Shown here: positions 8,411 through 17,308 of the stretch, one piece after another
How the letters are laid out: each line of letters begins with the position of its first letter
How positions within the stretch are numbered: the stretch's first letter is position 1
Origin: Ardenticatenaceae bacterium
GTDB lineage: Bacteria > Chloroflexota > Anaerolineae > Promineifilales > Promineifilaceae
Assembly (NCBI GenBank): GCA_020634245.1
Contig: JACKCC010000009.1
Coordinates: forward strand, 62,001-126,000
DNA: 64,000 nt
Reading direction: 5' to 3'
Made by a program: the position numbers and the translations under genes
The notes under the pieces: generated by a model
The model's database searches: none
Told to the model about the DNA's origin: nothing
Seen by the model: the letters and a program-made list of their open reading frames with translations, nothing else

Positions 8411-8664
8411 GTTTGCCTCCCGAATAGTTAAATTATCAAATAAAAATTATACTTTTTTGTGCAAAGCAAAAGGCGGTGTAGAAAATGTATTATTACGGCC
8501 GTTTCCCGGCTCCCTCGTGTTTGGAACGGCCGTGCCCATACAATCTGTATTAAAACAAGAAATACCAGAAACGCAAACCGAACCGGCCTTCATTGCCCTC
8601 AAATCTGTCCACTTCTATAATGGCCAGCATCTAATTAACGCCAATCAAGAAAAGGAAACGAACC

Positions 8665-9069
8665 ATGCCTGACAAAACCATGCGCAAAATCATGCAAGAG
8701 ACCCAAGCCATCGCTGTTGTTGGCCTGTCATCACGGCCAACGCGGGCCGGTCATTACGTACCTGCTTATTTGCAGCAGCATGGCTACCGCATCATCCCGG
8801 TCAACCCTAATTTGACCGAAGCGTTGGGTGAAAAAGCATATACCAGTCTGAGTGACATCCCCGAACCGGTGGACCTGGTACTGATTTTCCAGCGCAGTGA
8901 AAATGTGCCGCCGTTCGTCGATGAAGCGATCCAAATCGGGGCCAAAGCGGTCTGGATGCAGTTAGGCATCACTCACCCGGAAGCGGCAGCCAAAGCAGAA
9001 GCTGCCGGGCTGGCCGTGGTACAAAATGCCTGCCTGATGGTCGAACACCGTGTCTGGGACGGCTCATGA
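8665..9069 (+). CDS. CoA-binding domain protein (YccU type)
   Basis: A 134-residue single-domain Rossmann-fold protein. It begins with a short helix, then AVVGLSSRPTRAGHYVP (about residues 17-33), a CoA/nucleotide-binding glycine loop, followed by GYRIIPVNPN, and ends with NACLMVEHR, which closes the fold. This matches the CoA_binding_2 family (E. coli YccU), which resembles the N-terminus of succinyl-CoA synthetase alpha without the catalytic histidine domain. Its cellular role is unknown. The RBS is AAGGAA before ATG 8665. The 254-nt region upstream, shared with pckA, is AT-rich and promoter-like but holds no other gene. Confidence 0.85.
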   Translation: MPDKTMRKIMQETQAIAVVGLSSRPTRAGHYVPAYLQQHGYRIIPVNPNLTEALGEKAYTSLSDIPEPVDLVLIFQRSENVPPFVDEAIQIGAKAVWMQLGITHPEAAAKAEAAGLAVVQNACLMVEHRVWDGS

Positions 9070-9132
9070 AACTTTCCACCCACCTATCCGTATAGAAGGC
9101 GGATTGTAATTTCTGATTTGTAGGAGTGTAAA

Positions 9133-9549
9133 ATGAGCGAGGATATTGAACGCTTGAAAGAAGCGGAAAAAGAAAACGAGTACAGTTACGATTACGCAAC
9201 TGAAGAAGAAAAATCACCCGGCCAGCACAGCGATGCCAATTGGGTTCCCGGCATTATTTTGATTGCCATTGGCGTGATTTTCCTGTTCACGAATCTCACC
9301 GGCTTTCATTTGGATAACTGGTGGGCATTATTCATCATGATTCCGGCTGTGAAGAATTTTGGCAGTGCGTGGAACAGTTATCAGCGACACGGCCGTTTCA
9401 CCAAATCAGCCCGTGGTTCCATTACCGGCGGCTTGATCCTGACCCTGGTTGCCAGCGCCTTCCTGTTCGGGCTGGATTGGGGACTGGTCTGGCCCTTCTT
9501 CCTCATCATCGGTGGTGTCGCCGCCCTGTTTAACGGCTGGTTCGACTAA
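9133..9549 (+). CDS. small LiaF/DUF5668-like membrane protein
   Basis: A 138-residue protein with a highly charged cytosolic N-terminus (residues 1-35) and three to four TM segments: PGIILIAIGVIFLFTNL, WWALFIMIPAV, then two near the C-terminus ending in a short FNGWFD tail. The pattern WxPGIILIxIGxxFLxxNL is that of LiaI/LiaF TM and DUF5668 proteins, found in envelope-stress sensing modules. It lacks the LiaF C-terminal toast-rack domain; interestingly a separate toast-rack lipoprotein lies at 3.8 kb. The RBS is GGAG before ATG 9133. An intrinsic terminator follows. Confidence 0.7.
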   Translation: MSEDIERLKEAEKENEYSYDYATEEEKSPGQHSDANWVPGIILIAIGVIFLFTNLTGFHLDNWWALFIMIPAVKNFGSAWNSYQRHGRFTKSARGSITGGLILTLVASAFLFGLDWGLVWPFFLIIGGVAALFNGWFD

Positions 9550-9570
9550 ATATTACTGTCAGCAATGTGA

Positions 9571-9609
9571 AGAAGGGGTGAAATCGCGAGTTTCACCCCT
9601 TCTTTTGTT
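9571..9609 (+). terminator. intrinsic terminator after LiaF-like gene
   Basis: A 13-bp perfect stem AGAAGGGGTGAAA / TTTCACCCCTTCT (9571-9583 and 9591-9603), 7-nt loop, followed by TTTGTTTT. A standard rho-independent terminator. Confidence 0.88.
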
Positions 9610-9840
9610 TTAAGGTCAAACAGCCCATTTACTCTGGTAAGCCTCCATTTTTGCCCTGAAAAAGTCCATTTTCCTGCCCCAGAATTCCTATTTTTAGCCA
9701 ATCTGTTCCTGTGTATCGTAACTTGTTGAAGAAGAAGTGTAACCCTGTCGGCACACCTGTACAGATGGTTCATTTCCAATAAACAAGAATTGGGGACAGT
9801 TGTTGGCCAGCCCCTGACAAAACAAGGAGTAATCTTGATC

Positions 9841-11998
9841 ATGACCGGTCAAGAAATAAATCACTCGGCAAATAACTGGAAAGGCTGGATTTGGGGTTCA
9901 CGAACACGGATTATCGCTTTTTATGCTCTCAACGTCCTGCTGCTTGTCATCATCACATTCGCTGTTGCCTTCCTCATTTTCAAGCCCAAAAGCAGCCCGG
10001 TTGTAGAAACCTCGACCAGCGGTCAGATTTTGGCCTGGGATATTGCCCAATTGGTACAAACCTCAAGCAGCAGCCAGCAATCCAACGGCCTGTACGCACC
10101 CGACAAAGGCATTTTCCTGTATACCTTGCTTGCCGCCGGGCAAAACAATGCCCAAATTAGCTGGGCCGCCGCCCAACTAACGCCATTAGCCGGCCGGTTC
10201 GCCGGTCTGGCGCAGGATGAGATGCTGTATTGGTACATCACCAGCGCCGATTCCGGCAGCCAGACATTGATCGCGGTACCATTTAACCGGGTGGGCGACG
10301 CTGCTTACTACGAAAGTTTTCAAGCGCCCAATCAGGCGATGACCGCCTCCGTTCCCGTGAATACAGAAGTTCAAGCGCCGGAAACCCCGGTTGAGACTGT
10401 GGCAGAAGTTGTGGTGGAAACGGCCGTCACCGACACCCCGGAAACAGTCACAACCACAGACATCCAAAATGTCACTGCCGCCTTCGACGTCAACGCCGAA
10501 GGCTGGGCACCCATGTCGGGTGATTGGATTGCCGAAGAGGGTTTGTACAGGCAAAAAGACGCTGGCGGGTTTGATTACATCACCATGCTATTAACCGGGC
10601 CGCTGACCAACTACACGGCCGAAGTAGATTTTTTGATTCACACCTTTGAGATGGGGCCGGGCTTCGTTTACCATTTGCCCAATCCCGATAATCGCGCCCA
10701 AGGCCATTTGATTGACATTACCGACAACGGAACGGCCGTACGCTTTGCCCATTACAACGAAGCCGGTGATTTTCAGTACGATGGCGGCGCACAAATCACC
10801 CCCTCGTTGGAACTGGAAACCTGGCACACCCTGCGCCTGGAAGTCAACGGCACAACAACCGTTTTCTACCTCGATGGCGCAGAAATCGGCCGCCGCGACA
10901 ACACCCGTACCGATGGCTACATGGGATTGGTCACCTCCCTGGCTGCCGTCGATTTTGACAATTTCCGGCTTACACAAGGGGATGCCACGGCCGTTACCAA
11001 TCAATTTGAGCAGCCGGTCGTCGTCGCGGCACCAGATACCGTCGAAACCGTCGTCGTCAACGATACGGCCGTTGTGGAGGTCCCCCAGCCCGAACCGGAA
11101 ACGACCGAAGCAGCCGTTCCCCAGCCCTCGCAGTTGACACGGGTTTTTGCCGCCAATTTTGACGATGGTGCGGTCGGTTGGTCGCCCTTGAGTGGAACCT
11201 GGATCGATGAGAATGGTGTCTATGCGCAAAGTGATGCCGAAACGGAAACGGCCGTGGCCATGATTGGCAGCGGTGTCGTTGAAAACTTCATCGCCGAAAT
11301 GCGCTTCCGCGGTCCGGCCGAAAGCGGCGGAGCCGGTCTGCTCTTCCACGTGCCGCAAAACGACAATCCGGCCGGGGCACTGGCCGTCCGGCTCAGCGCC
11401 AATGGTCAACTGCTGCAATGGGGCCGCTTTGATGAAGAGAATGCGTTCACGGTTGAGGCCGAGACGGCCGTTCCCACCCCCATCAACGACGAAAACTGGC
11501 ACCGAATGCGCCTCGTCGTCTTCGGTTCACAAGCCGTGCTTTATATTGACGGGCAAGAAACGGCCGTACACGAAAGCAACCAGAGCGCCGGTTACATCGG
11601 CCTGGTTACATCCGGCGCCGGCATGCAGTTCGACGAATTCAGCGTCGAGCAGTTACCCATTCAGTTTACGCTGTCGCCGGGACTGTCCCTGCCCATCAAC
11701 GACGACTTTGAAGACGGCAATGCCGACGGCTGGCAAACCAACGGCGGCACCTGGGAAATCATCGCCAACGAATACCACCAGACCGCTATCGGCCAGTTCG
11801 ATCTGGTCGCTGCCGGCCCATTCCAGGGCAACAACTACGACATTACCAGCCGCTTCCGCCTCGTCGAAGGCAATCTGGCGGCCGGTTTCGCCTTCAACAT
11901 GGCCGCGCGCGACAGCCTGGCCCACAGCCAAATCGTCTCCCTCACCCAACAGGGTACAGCCCTGCAATGGGGCCATTTTGATGGCAATGGCACCCGAA
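9841..11998 (+). pseudogene. membrane-anchored protein with LamG-like domains, 5' part (interrupted by IS)
   Basis: The 5' 718 codons of a gene that continues at 13267. Residues 1-25 are cytosolic, a single TM (IIAFYALNVLLLVIITFAVAF) follows, and the rest is predicted outside. After a linker region rich in P, T, E and V come LamG/concanavalin-like beta-sandwich units with the pattern F-D-x(5)-GW...W..E.G.Y, then Q/RWGxFD, then WHxMRL, then a GYxGLVxS...FDxF end. Two complete units and the first half of a third lie here. Such folds usually bind or process extracellular polysaccharide; no catalytic residues are identifiable. The interrupted frame reads on into the IS to a stop at 12094-12096. 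ATG 9841 has AAGGAG upstream. Seven ACGGCCGT copies occur in this part. Confidence 0.8.
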
Positions 11999-13266
11999 TT
12001 GCCTCAAAAAAAATGTTACCCAAGAAAGGGTCGTTGAATCATAAAAAGTGTTACCTTCGCAACCATGATGGATGCGAAAATGAGTCAACACAGTAAACGA
12101 GAGTTAGTCCAGCGTCTGCAACCGAGATACCTCAAAGCAGACCGCAAAGAGAAAACAAAGATTTTGGATGAGTTTGTGGCTGTAACCGGCCTACACCGCA
12201 AGGCAGCGATCCGCCGCCTGCGCCAACAAAATCAGCCAAAGCGAGAGCGTCGTGGTCGGCAGAAAATCTATACAGGCAGCGTGGTGAGCGCCCTGACCCA
12301 AATCTGGCGCATTTGTGGCGGTATCTGCGGCAAGCGGCTCCAGCCTATCTTGGCCGATATGGTCACTTCCCTGGAGCGACATCAGGAACTCGCGCTGGAT
12401 CAGGAAACCAAGAGGCTGGTCTTGGCGGTTAGTCCGGCCACCATTGACCGATTGTTACAGCCGTTCAAGACCAGCCAGCAGCGGGGTCAAAGTACGACGA
12501 AGCCTGGGGGGCTGCTCAAACACCAAATCCCGGTACGCACCTTTGCAGACTGGGATGACACTCAAGCCGGATTTGTCGAGATAGACCTGGTGGCTCACTG
12601 TGGTGAAAGTACAGCCGGACAGTTTCTATGCTCCTTCACCGCCACCGATGTGGCCACTGGCTGGACGGAGTGTTTCAGCTTACGGCACCGCTCACAAATC
12701 GCTGTGACTGAGGCGCTAGACCAGCTACGACAACGTTTACCTTTTCCACTTTTGGGCATTGATTCTGACAATGACAGTGTCTTTATCAATGACCTGATTC
12801 TGAACGATTGCCAAATGCACAAGATTACCTTCACCCGTTGTCGCCCTTACAAGAAAAACGACCAATGTTTTGTTGAACAGAAAAACTGGTCAATTGTGCG
12901 CCACACCATTGGCTATCAACGGTTTGAATCCCAGGCGGCTCACCAATTGCTGGGTGACATCTATGCTGAGTTACATCTCTACACCAATCTATTTCAGCCA
13001 ACCTTCAAGTTGGTGAGCAAAAAGCGTACCGGCGCGAAGGTGTACAAGAAGTATGAAACGCCCAAGACGCCCTTGCAACGGGTATTGGACATGAAGCTGC
13101 TTTCGCCTGAAAATAGTGACCTGTGGCAGGCGACATATCGGGACACCAATCCGGCTCAATGCCGCCGCAATATTGATGAGAAAGTGAAGCAATTAGTGCG
13201 ATTGGGAAAGTAACATGCTTTTTGAGGCAACGACTACCCCTTCGGTAACATTTTCTATTGAGGCAA
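11999..13266. mobile_element. insertion sequence with DDE transposase and doubled terminal repeats
   Basis: The element is bounded by TTGCCTCAA (11999-12007) and its inverse TTGAGGCAA (13258-13266). The inverted ends extend imperfectly over about 37 bp, sharing AAAATGTTACC and GTCGTTG. Each end carries a second, inner copy: TTGCCTCAAAAAGCATGTTAC at the right (reverse strand, 13211-13231) and a degenerate GTTGAATCATAAAAAGTGTTACC at the left (about 12031-12053), as if two transposase sites per end. No convincing target duplication is seen, only CG on both sides. Removing 11995-13266 rejoins the host gene in frame as ...GNGT-RGTFNYK.... The element contains no ACGGCCGT octamer. Confidence 0.88.
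12065..13213 (+). CDS. IS transposase with integrase-core (rve) DDE domain
   Basis: A 382-residue transposase (or 377 if ATG 12080 is used). The N-terminal 75 residues form a helix-turn-helix with an arginine-rich segment (HRKAAIRRLRQQ, then KRERRGRQKIYTG) for end binding. The catalytic core follows: EIDLVAHCG (first Asp), GIDSDNDSVFIN (second Asp) and DQCFVEQKNWSIVR (Glu), a complete DDE triad, then a C-terminal domain with a basic RRNIDEKVKQL end. The triad appears intact, so the copy may be active. It resembles integrase-core transposases grouped as unclassified or IS481/ISNCY-like; the exact IS family was not assigned. Confidence 0.87.
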   Translation: MMDAKMSQHSKRELVQRLQPRYLKADRKEKTKILDEFVAVTGLHRKAAIRRLRQQNQPKRERRGRQKIYTGSVVSALTQIWRICGGICGKRLQPILADMVTSLERHQELALDQETKRLVLAVSPATIDRLLQPFKTSQQRGQSTTKPGGLLKHQIPVRTFADWDDTQAGFVEIDLVAHCGESTAGQFLCSFTATDVATGWTECFSLRHRSQIAVTEALDQLRQRLPFPLLGIDSDNDSVFINDLILNDCQMHKITFTRCRPYKKNDQCFVEQKNWSIVRHTIGYQRFESQAAHQLLGDIYAELHLYTNLFQPTFKLVSKKRTGAKVYKKYETPKTPLQRVLDMKLLSPENSDLWQATYRDTNPAQCRRNIDEKVKQLVRLGK

Positions 13267-14070
13267 CGCGGCACCTTCAATTACAAAGGCTCGGCCAGCG
13301 TCACCAGCGTCAGTGACGGCGGCTGGCACACCATGACCCTGGCTGTGCGCCGCGGTCGGGCCAGCGTCACCATTGACGACGTGGTAATCGCCGATGCCAT
13401 TCCGCTGGAATACGTCTCCGGTTACGCCGGCTTGTTTGCCAGCGACGGCCACATCGCCTTCGATGACGTGCAAATCACGCCAGCGGCCTCCCTCATCGGC
13501 CAATTGGGCACAGAAGAAACGGTCGATTTAGGGCTAAATTTTGCTGATAACGGCCGTGCCGGTTTACTCTTCGGGCCGGGCCAGTGGCAGGTGGCCGACG
13601 GCAAGGTCAGCCAACAGCAGCTCGACCAGTTCGACCGGTTCGCCGCCCTGGACATAGCACTGGCTCCCGATTTCCGCTTCAGCAGCGACATCCATTACGT
13701 CGATGGCGTGATGAGCGGCGGGCTGATTTTCAACATGCAGCGGCGCGACAGCAAGGCCGAATCACACATCGTCGCCTTCACCAACGACGGCACCTATTTG
13801 CAGTGGGGTCAGTTTGACGTCAACGGCAATTTCGTCTTTCTGGGCGGCCAGGACATTGACTCAGTTCAAAATGATGAATGGCACAATTTGACGGTGATTA
13901 CCAGTAACGGCCGTTTCGAAGTCCGGCTCAACGACAACACCATCGCCACCGACATCCCGCTGGTCTACGACAGCGGCTACGCCGGGCTGTTCGGCAGCAA
14001 CGGCTGGATTGAATTTGATAATATGACGGTGCAGGGAAACGGCCGTCGCCTGATTACCAACGAAAACTAA
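13267..14070 (+). pseudogene. LamG-like domain protein, 3' part (downstream of IS)
   Basis: The remaining 267 codons of the gene disrupted at 11998, in the same phase. It opens with RGTFNYKGSASVTSV, which completes the third LamG-like unit (WHTMTLAVRRG, then GYAGLFASDGHIAFDD). A whole fourth unit follows (LQWGQFDVNGNF, WHNLTVI, GYAGLFGSNGWIEFD). The stop is TAA 14068-14070. There is no start codon with an RBS at the junction, so this half is probably untranslated. Joined to the 5' part it gives about 985 residues with one TM and four beta-sandwich units. Three ACGGCCGT copies match the style of the 5' half and contrast with the IS between them. Confidence 0.8.
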
Positions 14071-14081
14071 AATCCTCAAAC

Positions 14082-14110
14082 TTTCCCGGAAACTTAGAGT
14101 TTCCGGGAAA
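14082..14110 (+). terminator. hairpin after LamG-like gene
   Basis: A 12-bp perfect stem TTTCCCGGAAAC / GTTTCCGGGAAA (14082-14093 and 14099-14110) with a 5-nt loop. A weak terminator or palindromic repeat: no T-tract follows. Confidence 0.6.
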
Positions 14111-14204
14111 ATGTTACGACTACCATGAAAGTTCGCCCATTTTTGCAATCCTTTCCGACAAATCTAACCGTCTGGCCCAAGAAAACCGCAATACTTTATA
14201 TGCG

Positions 14205-17177
14205 GTGCTGGCCATCCTCTTCCTCATCGCCCTGCCGCCGCTGATTTTCTGGTCTTTGTGGGCCCCCAGCCCGGACGACCGCTTCGTCTTCACCGGCGAC
14301 ATTCTGGTCGGCGCATACCCTACGCGTGTCTTCGTCCACCGGCTGCTGACATCGGGCCAAACGCCGCTGTGGAATCCGTACCAACTGGGCGGGATGCCTT
14401 TGATGGGTGACATTCAAGTCGCCGTCTACTACCTACCCAATCTCATTCTCGACTTTCTTTACTGGAACAGCGACATCCCCTACACCGCTTTTGAAGGGTT
14501 GGTCGTCGCCCATTACGCCATCGCCGGGGCGCTGATGTTCCTCTACCTGCGCAATTTACGCCTACCGGTCATTCCGGCGCTGATTGGGGCAATAGCGTTC
14601 GAGTTCAACGGCTTTTTTGTCGGCCATCGCGGCCATTACAGCATGTTTTCGGTCGTTGTATGGGTGCCGGGGGTGTTGTGGGCCATCGACAGCCTGCGCC
14701 ATTCGGCCACCTGGCAGCGGCGGATCATGTGGGTCGCTGCCGGCGCTTTCCTGCTCAGCCAGATGGTGATGGGCGGGCATCCGCAGCTCACATTTTACAG
14801 CGGGCTGTTTGTCGCCGCCTATTTCCTGTTCCAATGGATTGGCGATGTGCGCGACTTGCCGTCGGTGTGGCGCAAGGGCTGGCAGGCTGTGGTGGGGCAT
14901 ACGGCCGTTGCCACCCCCATCTCCTTCGCCATCACCAGCCTTTTGGCCCTGGGCATCGCCGCCATCACCCTGCTGCCCATGGTGGAACTGCTGGGCCGTT
15001 CCCTGCGCAGCGAGCCCACCTACGTCTTTTCATCGCAGTACCCGCTCATGCCGCGCAACCTCATCACCCTGCTCATCCCCGAATTCCTCAACTGGAGCGG
15101 CACCGAATTCCGCATCTACGCCGGTATTTTGACCCTCGTGCTGGTATTCGTGGCCTGGATGCTGCCCGACAACAAGCACCGCGAAGCCGGCTTTTTTACC
15201 GGGGCGCTCATCGTGGTCACCATCATGGCCTTTGGCGGATTCACGTCACTGCACGGTTTGTTGTACCGCTACATCCCCGGCTTTTCCTCGGTGCGGGTCA
15301 GCGCCCGGCTGTTTTACCTGGCCAACATTTCGCTGGCTGTGCTGGCCGCCATCGGCGCGGCCCGCCTGCTGGCCGATTTAACCTCGGCGCAAAAGGAGCG
15401 TCTGCTCCGTTTTGTGCGCGGCAGTGTGTGGCCGCTGGGCTTTTTAGGCCTGCTGGTCATCGTTTTTTACGTGGTGTTGATCTGGAATTACCGGCCGGTG
15501 GAGGATGATTTTTACTTTTACGAGACGTTATTCGTCAAATATGAAGGACTGGAAGACCGTTATCTGTTTTTTACCCAATTGATGAATGCGGTCTGGGTCT
15601 TTTTAACCTTTTTGGGCGGTTCCTTGCTGCTGGTGTGGGCCCGGGCCGCCGATCGGGTGCAGAAGCAGGTGGTGGCGTTAACGGCCGTAGCCCTCATCAC
15701 CATCGATATGTCCACCTTCACACCCCAACACGATGCCGCCCGCGCCCCCGATTTTGAGAGCATCGGCATGACCGGCTTCGACATCCGCACCCTGGAATGG
15801 TGGGCCATGAACGACCGTGACGAACTCATCGCCGATCTGGCCGACCTGCCCGCTTACCAGCGCATCGACAACGGCGAAGAAGTGCTGCCAGACAATTACA
15901 GCCAGACCTGGCGGCTCAATTTTGCCACCGGCTACAATGTGCTGGATTTGCAAGAGCGGTTTGAAATCCTCAACCAATGGCCCAATCTCACCCCCAATTT
16001 GAGCCGCGATTTGATGAATGTCAGCCACATCGTCACCGCGCCCGACAACCCGGATGCGCCGGAAGAAGGAGCGGTTCTCATCCTGGAAAACTCGCAGGGC
16101 AAGATTTGGCAGCGCGCCGCCGTGCCCGATTACGCCCATTTCAGCACCAGCATCCGCCCGGCGGGAACCTCGCAAACGATTAACGGCATTTTGTGGCACA
16201 CCGGGGAACGGCCGTTCCAACAACCCGCGCTGGCCGCCGAAGACGAGCCATTGGACGACGTTTTAGCCGCCTATTGGCCGGAACTGATCCAGCCCGATTT
16301 GTACACCATCGGCAGCAGCGTGCCCAGCCCGGTGGCCATCAGCATCATCGCTGGCGGCGGGGCCAAATACAGCGCCATCATCATCGACGGCGAGACCGTC
16401 ACGCCGGAACAGCGCGGCCTCATCCACGCTTTTATCGATCCGCAAAGCGGCGACCTGCTGGAAAGCGGCTCCTACGACACCTACATCAGTGAACGGCAGT
16501 CGAATCGGCTGGCAACGGCCGTGCAAGCCCTGCCCGCCGGCACCATCGTCGCCCTGGCCACTTACGATGAAGGCACCAACGCGGCCACGCCAGAACTGCA
16601 AAACGCCCTGGCGGCCATCGGCAGCACGGTCAATTTGAAGAGCAATTGGGGCCAATCCATCGCCATCATCGGCATTAAGGACGGCCAGCCGGGCAGCGCG
16701 CTGGAACGAATCGACGCCGCCTATGCCACGCTGGACATCGGCCCCGGCGCCGTTCAACCAGTCGAAACAGCCCAATTCCAGAGCAGTATCGTCAAATACG
16801 CCCAGGATGAAATCATCATGCTGGTGGAAAATGACGCCGCCGGTCTGCTGACCATCAGCGAGACGGTGTACCCCGGCTGGCAGGCGGCAGTGGACGGCCA
16901 GCCGGTGCCGATTTTGCGCAGCAACGGCCTGTTCCGCAGTGTGATTTTGCCGGCCAGCCAGCCCGGCGTACCCCATGAGGTGGTGTTCACCTACGCCCCA
17001 ACCTCGGTGACTGTAGGCAAACTGGTTTCGGGGGGAACGGCCGTACTCACCTTCCTCCTGCTAATCACCTCACTCCTGCTGGGGCCAATCCTGGTTTTGC
17101 GGCGGCGTATCCTGTCCCAACCAGCGGCCAACGAACCGGAACCAACACCGGCCGGGCAGCTCGGCCAGGGAGATTAA
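14205..17177 (+). CDS. YfhO-family polytopic membrane protein
   Basis: A 990-residue multi-spanning membrane protein resembling Bacillus YfhO, a family with a GT-C glycosyltransferase-like fold implicated in glycosylating wall or lipid polymers. Features include the first TM from the start, the loop FTGDILVGAYPTRVFV then TPLWNPYQLGGMPLMGD (about residues 29-70), about twelve TM helices to residue 480, a large extracellular region, and the family C-terminus YPGWQAAVDGQPVPI-LRSNGLFRSV before a last TM. The start is uncertain: GTG 14205 lacks an RBS. The same frame stays open upstream to about 14112 and looks coding (LAQENRN at 14172), while an ATG at 14125 is in another frame, so an unusual start or a frameshift is possible. 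Substrate unknown. Confidence 0.8.
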   Translation: MLAILFLIALPPLIFWSLWAPSPDDRFVFTGDILVGAYPTRVFVHRLLTSGQTPLWNPYQLGGMPLMGDIQVAVYYLPNLILDFLYWNSDIPYTAFEGLVVAHYAIAGALMFLYLRNLRLPVIPALIGAIAFEFNGFFVGHRGHYSMFSVVVWVPGVLWAIDSLRHSATWQRRIMWVAAGAFLLSQMVMGGHPQLTFYSGLFVAAYFLFQWIGDVRDLPSVWRKGWQAVVGHTAVATPISFAITSLLALGIAAITLLPMVELLGRSLRSEPTYVFSSQYPLMPRNLITLLIPEFLNWSGTEFRIYAGILTLVLVFVAWMLPDNKHREAGFFTGALIVVTIMAFGGFTSLHGLLYRYIPGFSSVRVSARLFYLANISLAVLAAIGAARLLADLTSAQKERLLRFVRGSVWPLGFLGLLVIVFYVVLIWNYRPVEDDFYFYETLFVKYEGLEDRYLFFTQLMNAVWVFLTFLGGSLLLVWARAADRVQKQVVALTAVALITIDMSTFTPQHDAARAPDFESIGMTGFDIRTLEWWAMNDRDELIADLADLPAYQRIDNGEEVLPDNYSQTWRLNFATGYNVLDLQERFEILNQWPNLTPNLSRDLMNVSHIVTAPDNPDAPEEGAVLILENSQGKIWQRAAVPDYAHFSTSIRPAGTSQTINGILWHTGERPFQQPALAAEDEPLDDVLAAYWPELIQPDLYTIGSSVPSPVAISIIAGGGAKYSAIIIDGETVTPEQRGLIHAFIDPQSGDLLESGSYDTYISERQSNRLATAVQALPAGTIVALATYDEGTNAATPELQNALAAIGSTVNLKSNWGQSIAIIGIKDGQPGSALERIDAAYATLDIGPGAVQPVETAQFQSSIVKYAQDEIIMLVENDAAGLLTISETVYPGWQAAVDGQPVPILRSNGLFRSVILPASQPGVPHEVVFTYAPTSVTVGKLVSGGTAVLTFLLLITSLLLGPILVLRRRILSQPAANEPEPTPAGQLGQGD

Positions 17178-17308
17178 AAGGCACTATTTTGGCTTGCCGA
17201 AACCGAACACTTGTGCTACCATTTTAGCCGTCATTGATTGGTAATGAACGGTCGTTTTCCCATCCCATTTTCCCCAACGGCCGATGCCCGAAGTACAAGG
17301 ACCCACAA

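Noticed and set aside
11995..13268. Two-bp CG target-site duplication of the IS
   Set aside because: Too short to be distinguished from chance, and the IS outer boundary is uncertain by a few bases.
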